A stretch of 64,000 nucleotides of DNA, taken from positions 1-64,000 of the forward strand of contig CAVPOQ010000006.1 in NCBI GenBank assembly GCA_963707145.1, in the 5' to 3' direction. Both the position numbers and the translations under genes were made by a program. Below, one piece after another: positions 61,231 through 64,000 of the stretch (positions are counted from its first letter, which is position 1; every line of letters begins with the position of its first letter). The DNA is from RPQJ01 sp963707145 (GTDB lineage: Bacteria > Pseudomonadota > Gammaproteobacteria > Steroidobacterales > Steroidobacteraceae). The notes beneath the pieces were generated by a model. The model was not told the origin of the DNA. It made no database searches and worked only from the letters and a program-made list of their open reading frames with translations.

Positions 61231-61548
61231 TCAGGCGCAGTCGCAGGCGGTCCGCGCCGAGGAACGGCCGAGTCGTGCCCTGTCGAGGCAATGGATGAAG
61301 TGAGATACGCACTCCAGCTCGAGGCGGTAGAAGATCTTTTGTCCGCGCTTGTCGCTGGAGACGACTCCTGCCTCGCGGAGGATGTCCAGATGCTTCGACG
61401 TGGTGGACCAGCCGAGCCCGACTGCGTGCACGAGATCGCAGACGCAGCGCTCCCCGTCCATCAGCGTCCGAACGAGAGTCAGACGTCCGGAGTTTCCGAG
61501 GGCCTTGAAAACCTCGTCCGGCGACGCGCCAAGGGGCTTGGTAACCAT
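61231..61548 (-). CDS. ArsR-family metalloregulator
   Basis: 105 residues, winged helix: EVFKALGNSGRLTLVRTLMDGERCVCDLV, LGWSTTSKHLDILREAGVVSS, KIFYRLE. The CVC in the alpha-3 region matches the As(III)/metal-binding site of the ArsR family, and a late CDC could add ligands. It would repress the downstream permease-redox genes. It is the only fully intact gene of this cluster. Confidence 0.9.
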   Translation of the reverse strand: MVTKPLGASPDEVFKALGNSGRLTLVRTLMDGERCVCDLVHAVGLGWSTTSKHLDILREAGVVSSDKRGQKIFYRLELECVSHFIHCLDRARLGRSSARTACDCA

Positions 61549-61558
61549 AGCGGAAGTA

Positions 61559-61576
61559 TTTCGCTAATCAGCGAAA
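61559..61576. promoter_or_regulatory. ArsR operator-like palindrome
   Basis: Perfect arms TTTCGCT (61559-61565) and AGCGAAA (61570-61576) around AATC, 11 bp upstream of the arsR start. Position and symmetry fit autoregulation by ArsR. Confidence 0.6.
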
Positions 61577-61644
61577 CATGAATCAGGACCTTCCGCAGGG
61601 CACCTCAAAAGCCGAGGTGCATGCGGTACAAGACGCTGCAAATC

Positions 61645-61694
61645 AAAACAGCCCCAGCGGGGCCGTTCGCTTCGAATGCGCCGGTAGCGGGGGC
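61645..61694 (-). repeat. second copy of the tRNA-fMet terminator and 3' end
   Basis: This stretch repeats 62558-62607 with few changes. It has the hairpin arms AACAGCCCC/GGGGCCGTT (61647-61667), then TTCGCTTCGA, then an exact GGTAGCGGGGGC (61683-61694), which is the tRNA acceptor end. The hairpin ends in a T-run on the minus strand, so it can act as terminator for the nucleotidyltransferase gene 50-100 bp away. Confidence 0.75.
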
Positions 61695-61745
61695 GTGCTA
61701 CGGATCCGAGCAATCCCGATGATTGGCATCTTCCCCAGGGACGCT

Positions 61746-62309
61746 TCAGTCCACGGCGCCGATGAGGAGCTCAACGGCTTTCGCCGTCTCGCGACCGAAT
61801 CGGTGCGCCAAACGACGCAACAACTCCACATCAAGTGACCCGCGATCCTGCTCGATAACTGCACGCGCATCCGCCAGGTCGACCGGTCCGCCGGCGAACG
61901 CCTTCATCGCGATTAAGTCCTCCCGACCGACGATCTCCAGGAGCGCTTCCGCGAGCCTGACCTGCCGCGTGCGGTTCAGAAGTTCGGGGTCCATGCCGCG
62001 CAGGCCGACCAGGAGATCGACGCGGTTACCGTGGCCGTCCCTGACTTCGAGCAGAGCCGGGATCGGATCATCGGCATCGCCGACCCTGAGAGCGGCCTCG
62101 TAACCCTCCTCGGCGAGGGACTGCCGCAGGGTCTGCGCCTCGCGAACCTGCAGTGCCACGACAGCGTCGGCATCGAGACTGGCCCGTACGACCCCGTGCA
62201 CTGCCGCCGCCATCGCACCGATGACGGCATACCGAACTCCTTGCGCGGTGAGGAACTCGGCGACGTCCGCCATCAGCAGCGCTGACTGGCCCGGAGCGCT
62301 AGCCCGCAT
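61746..62309 (-). CDS. MNT/AbiEii-like nucleotidyltransferase
   Basis: 187 residues. The nucleotidyltransferase loop is YAVIGAMAAAVHGVVRASLDADAVV, where SLDAD carries the two metal aspartates. NRVDLLVGLRG holds the third strand, and LNRTRQVRLA-REDLIAMKAFAG the C-terminal helices. In toxin-antitoxin pairs such proteins adenylylate a partner. It overlaps a small upstream gene by 11 bp and ends before the duplicated terminator. A decayed relative lies at 58413-58612. Confidence 0.85.
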   Translation of the reverse strand: MRASAPGQSALLMADVAEFLTAQGVRYAVIGAMAAAVHGVVRASLDADAVVALQVREAQTLRQSLAEEGYEAALRVGDADDPIPALLEVRDGHGNRVDLLVGLRGMDPELLNRTRQVRLAEALLEIVGREDLIAMKAFAGGPVDLADARAVIEQDRGSLDVELLRRLAHRFGRETAKAVELLIGAVD

Positions 62310-62478
62310 TTCGCGCCGCCACGTGTCGAGGGCTTTGCTGGACTGCTACGCCTGCGCCGTGAAGCTGCGCCATGAGTTGGCAGTGAGCCAGGAACGCGGC
62401 CAGCCGCTGCTCCGGCGTCATACGCTTGACGTCGTCGCTCAAGCTGCGGCGAGCAGCATCGGCCAGTTGTGACCTCAT
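62299..62478 (-). CDS. small partner protein of the nucleotidyltransferase
   Basis: 59 residues, MRSQLADAARRSLSDDVKRM then TPEQRLAAFLAHCQLMAQLHG. A short helical protein with the DDVKRMTPEQRL pattern that I associate with the small genes found just ahead of such nucleotidyltransferases. The frame is open further upstream, but that part is translated tRNA sequence, so this start is chosen. Its overlap of 11 bp with the next gene indicates coupling. A toxin-antitoxin-like role is inference. Confidence 0.6.
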   Translation of the reverse strand: MRSQLADAARRSLSDDVKRMTPEQRLAAFLAHCQLMAQLHGAGVAVQQSPRHVAARNAG

Positions 62479-62560
62479 GTGGCGATGTGCAACCGGTGCG
62501 GAGGCGGTGTCAAGCAGCAGCACGAACATGCCAGGCGGATCTGCTTGCCCCGGACAGCAA

Positions 62561-62581
62561 AACGGCCCCAGAGGGGCCGTT
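62561..62581 (-). terminator. rho-independent terminator of tRNA-fMet
   Basis: Perfect arms AACGGCCCC and GGGGCCGTT with a 3-base loop; on the minus strand the stem ends in TTTTG. It begins 14 bp past the tRNA CCA. Confidence 0.85.
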
Positions 62582-62594
62582 CGCTTCGATTCGA

Positions 62595-62671
62595 TGGTAG
62601 CGGGGGCAGGATTTGAACCTGCGACCTTCGGGTTATGAGCCCGACGAGCTGCCAGACTGCTCCACCCCGCA
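62595..62671 (-). tRNA. tRNA-Met, initiator (CAT)
   Basis: 77 nt on the minus strand. The anticodon loop is CTCATAA with three G-C pairs above it (GGG/CCC), the initiator hallmark. The D-arm GAGCAGTCTGGCAGCTC and T-arm GGTTCAAATCC are normal. The first base does not pair with base 72 (T with T), another initiator trait. CCA is encoded. Confidence 0.96.
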
Positions 62672-62753
62672 ATCGAGCCGCTCATGATACAGAGCAGGTG
62701 AAGCTCTTTCAAGCACGCGGGTCACGGCGACCGGTTCGGCTGTGGCGGGCGTA

Positions 62754-63221
62754 TCAGCCACCGCCGCCAGAGCACCCTCCCCCGGCGCAGGTGCGGCGGT
62801 TGCGGTCGACCTCCTGCTGCAAAGTGCGCTTACTCGCTTCCATGCGCTGGAGGTCGGCCTGCGAATAGCAGTACTCCTTCGCAAAGCGCGTGCCGACCGG
62901 GGTGTCGCTGCGGCAGTACAACGTCTTTTCGCCGAAAGTCTTCTTGCGATAGCCAGCAGGGGCGATGAAGTCGCTGCTGACTGCAGCTGCGGCGGCCGCC
63001 GCAGCAGGATCGGCCGGATCTGCCTCAGACACTGCCGCCGGAGCAGCCGCTGCGGCAGTCGCCGCGACGGGCGCAGGCGCCGTCGCGGGCTCCTGGGCGG
63101 GAGCAGCCGCGACCGCGGCGGACGCAGGCTGCTGCTCTGCGTTCGGCCGAGGCTGTTGCGCGGGTTCCGACGCAAGGGCGAAAAGCGGGGCAATGGCGAT
63201 CAGGACGAGGAGATTGCGCAT
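62754..63221 (-). CDS. exported Ala/Pro-rich protein with Cys-rich C-terminus
   Basis: 155 residues from ATG 63221: signal peptide LLVLIAIAPLFALASE, then an Ala/Pro/Glu linker (about 20-85), then a folded end with YRKKTFGEKTLYCRSDTPVGTRFAKEYCYSQADLQRMEASK and CAGGGCSGGGG. The RKKTFGEKTLYC pattern recurs in small gammaproteobacterial envelope proteins of unknown function. It lies between nuoN and tRNA-fMet on the same strand. Confidence 0.7.
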   Translation of the reverse strand: MRNLLVLIAIAPLFALASEPAQQPRPNAEQQPASAAVAAAPAQEPATAPAPVAATAAAAAPAAVSEADPADPAAAAAAAAVSSDFIAPAGYRKKTFGEKTLYCRSDTPVGTRFAKEYCYSQADLQRMEASKRTLQQEVDRNRRTCAGGGCSGGGG

Positions 63222-63315
63222 GCAGTCGGGCCTCAAGGAAAGACGTTGGTGGATGATCTCATGGCATGCGCCTTTGCACAGCCACGACGGTCGCCATCTG
63301 CGAAGTTCGTCCGCA

Positions 63316-64000
63316 CTACGGCAGTACACGGGCGCATAACGCGAGCAGCAGACCCGGGTATATCCCGAGCAACAGTACGGCAAGCCCGTTGGCGCTCAGC
63401 ACGAACCGGAACGAGGCGCTGCCCTCCAGCGGGGCGCGCTGCACCGGCTCGTCGAAATACATGACCTTCACGACCCGCAGGTAGTAGTAGGCGCCGATCA
63501 CGGAGAACACCACGGCCACCACTGCGAGCCAGAGCAGGCCCACGTTGAGCGCCGCCTGGATCACGGCCAGCTTGGCCCAGAATCCTACGAACGGCGGTAC
63601 GCCGGCCATGCTGAACATGATCATCAGCATCACGGCCGCGAACCACGGGCTGCGCGCGTTGAGGCCCCTGAAGTCGTCCAGGCGGTCGGCCTCGAATCCC
63701 CGGCGCGACAGCAGAATGATCATGCCGAATGCGCCGATTGCCATGATCACGTAGGTGATCGTGTAGTAGAGCGCCGCCCGGTAGCCCTCGCTGGTGCCCG
63801 CGAGGATGCCCATCAGGATGAAGCCCACGTGCGAGATCGTGGAGTACGCGAGCATGCGCTTGAGGTTCGTCTGCGCGATGGCGACCACGTTGCCCAGGGC
63901 CATCGACAGCACCGCCACCACCACGAGCATGTCCTGCCAGCCGTCGTGCAGGCCGCCGAGCCCTTCCGCGAGCAACCGGAATGCGAGCGCGAACGAGGCG
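63316..64000 (-). CDS. nuoN: NADH-quinone oxidoreductase subunit N (C-terminal part, runs off the window)
   Basis: A membrane subunit of complex I with antiporter-like helices. About 228 residues are visible, from ASFALAFRLLAEG at the edge to LALCARVLP. TNLKRMLAYSTISHVGFILMG holds the conserved lysine and histidine of the proton path, and MFSMAGVPPFVGFWAKLAVI is diagnostic. The start lies beyond the window. Confidence 0.96.
   Translation of the reverse strand, partial: ASFALAFRLLAEGLGGLHDGWQDMLVVVAVLSMALGNVVAIAQTNLKRMLAYSTISHVGFILMGILAGTSEGYRAALYYTITYVIMAIGAFGMIILLSRRGFEADRLDDFRGLNARSPWFAAVMLMIMFSMAGVPPFVGFWAKLAVIQAALNVGLLWLAVVAVVFSVIGAYYYLRVVKVMYFDEPVQRAPLEGSASFRFVLSANGLAVLLLGIYPGLLLALCARVLP

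Noticed and set aside
61578..61838. An 86-codon plus-strand frame after the ArsR palindrome
   Set aside because: It covers the duplicated terminator and tRNA end and runs antisense into the nucleotidyltransferase gene. No protein-like pattern.
62479..62712. A longer N-terminus for the small partner gene
   Set aside because: It would translate through the tRNA-fMet gene and its terminator.

Overview
The window is high-GC, densely coded DNA from a proteobacterium, most likely a gammaproteobacterium. The evidence is a fused aspartokinase-homoserine dehydrogenase (ThrA) followed by thrB and thrC, a TonB-ExbB-ExbD set, a NuoN next to an initiator tRNA, a PEP-CTERM protein and a MacAB-type exporter. 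I cannot fix the genus. The degradative genes (2-oxoacid dehydrogenase, ene-reductase, lactonase, VOC and cupin proteins, SphA-like outer-membrane protein) suggest an environmental aerobe that uses aromatic, terpenoid or steroid-like carbon.

Layout. 0-7 kb: frameshifted etfB-etfA, a quinone-oxidoreductase-like MDR, a peroxiredoxin, a hydantoinase-family amidohydrolase, a secreted protein and a DAHP synthase. 7-12 kb: a YgjP-like metallopeptidase and a four-gene ABC/HlyD export operon. 12-20 kb: TatD, an M20 peptidase, a NERD-domain protein and thrA-thrB-thrC with overlapping stops and starts. 20-26 kb: a MobA-like transferase, a secreted protein, an SDR, a TerB-like protein, an AbgT transporter and a PLP decarboxylase broken by one extra base at its PLP-lysine motif. 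26-29 kb: tonB-exbB-exbD plus a DUF1232-like gene. 29-33.8 kb: four exported proteins, then folE followed 7 bp later by a BLUF photoreceptor.

33.8-43.5 kb is one long minus-strand run: SDR, E1 alpha, E1 beta, a free-standing lipoyl domain, a lipoyl-less E2 core, a lipoate-ligase-like protein, a TPR protein, an epimerase, a two-domain VOC protein, an SMP-30 lactonase and an Old Yellow Enzyme. It looks like a catabolic operon that brings its own lipoylation function.

43.7-56.1 kb is the most unusual part. A divergent LysR regulator with a perfect dyad in front of it faces a minus-strand array built on a repeated order: outer-membrane protein, secreted DUF3604 protein, small secreted Lys/Asp-rich protein. 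Three DUF3604 genes are intact and the C-terminus of another survives as a remnant. A DUF3300 lipoprotein and a dihydroxyacetophenone-dioxygenase-like cupin lie inside the array. All three intact DUF3604 proteins keep PHP-like His/Asp motifs.

56-64 kb: an exported Ig/ASH-domain protein, then a decaying organoarsenical-type cluster (ArsR, permease, redox protein, ArsF-like and ArsG-like remnants). It has a decayed nucleotidyltransferase copy on its left and an intact nucleotidyltransferase cassette on its right. The cassette ends in a second copy of the tRNA-fMet 3' end and terminator. The window closes with tRNA-fMet, an exported Ala/Pro-rich protein and the C-terminal part of nuoN.

Frameshifts are not evenly spread: they concentrate at 0.3-1.3 kb and 58.4-60.9 kb, with single events at about 22.2, 25.1 and 30.3 kb. 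Some look like assembly errors. The arsF/arsG losses also involve missing protein segments and look like true decay.
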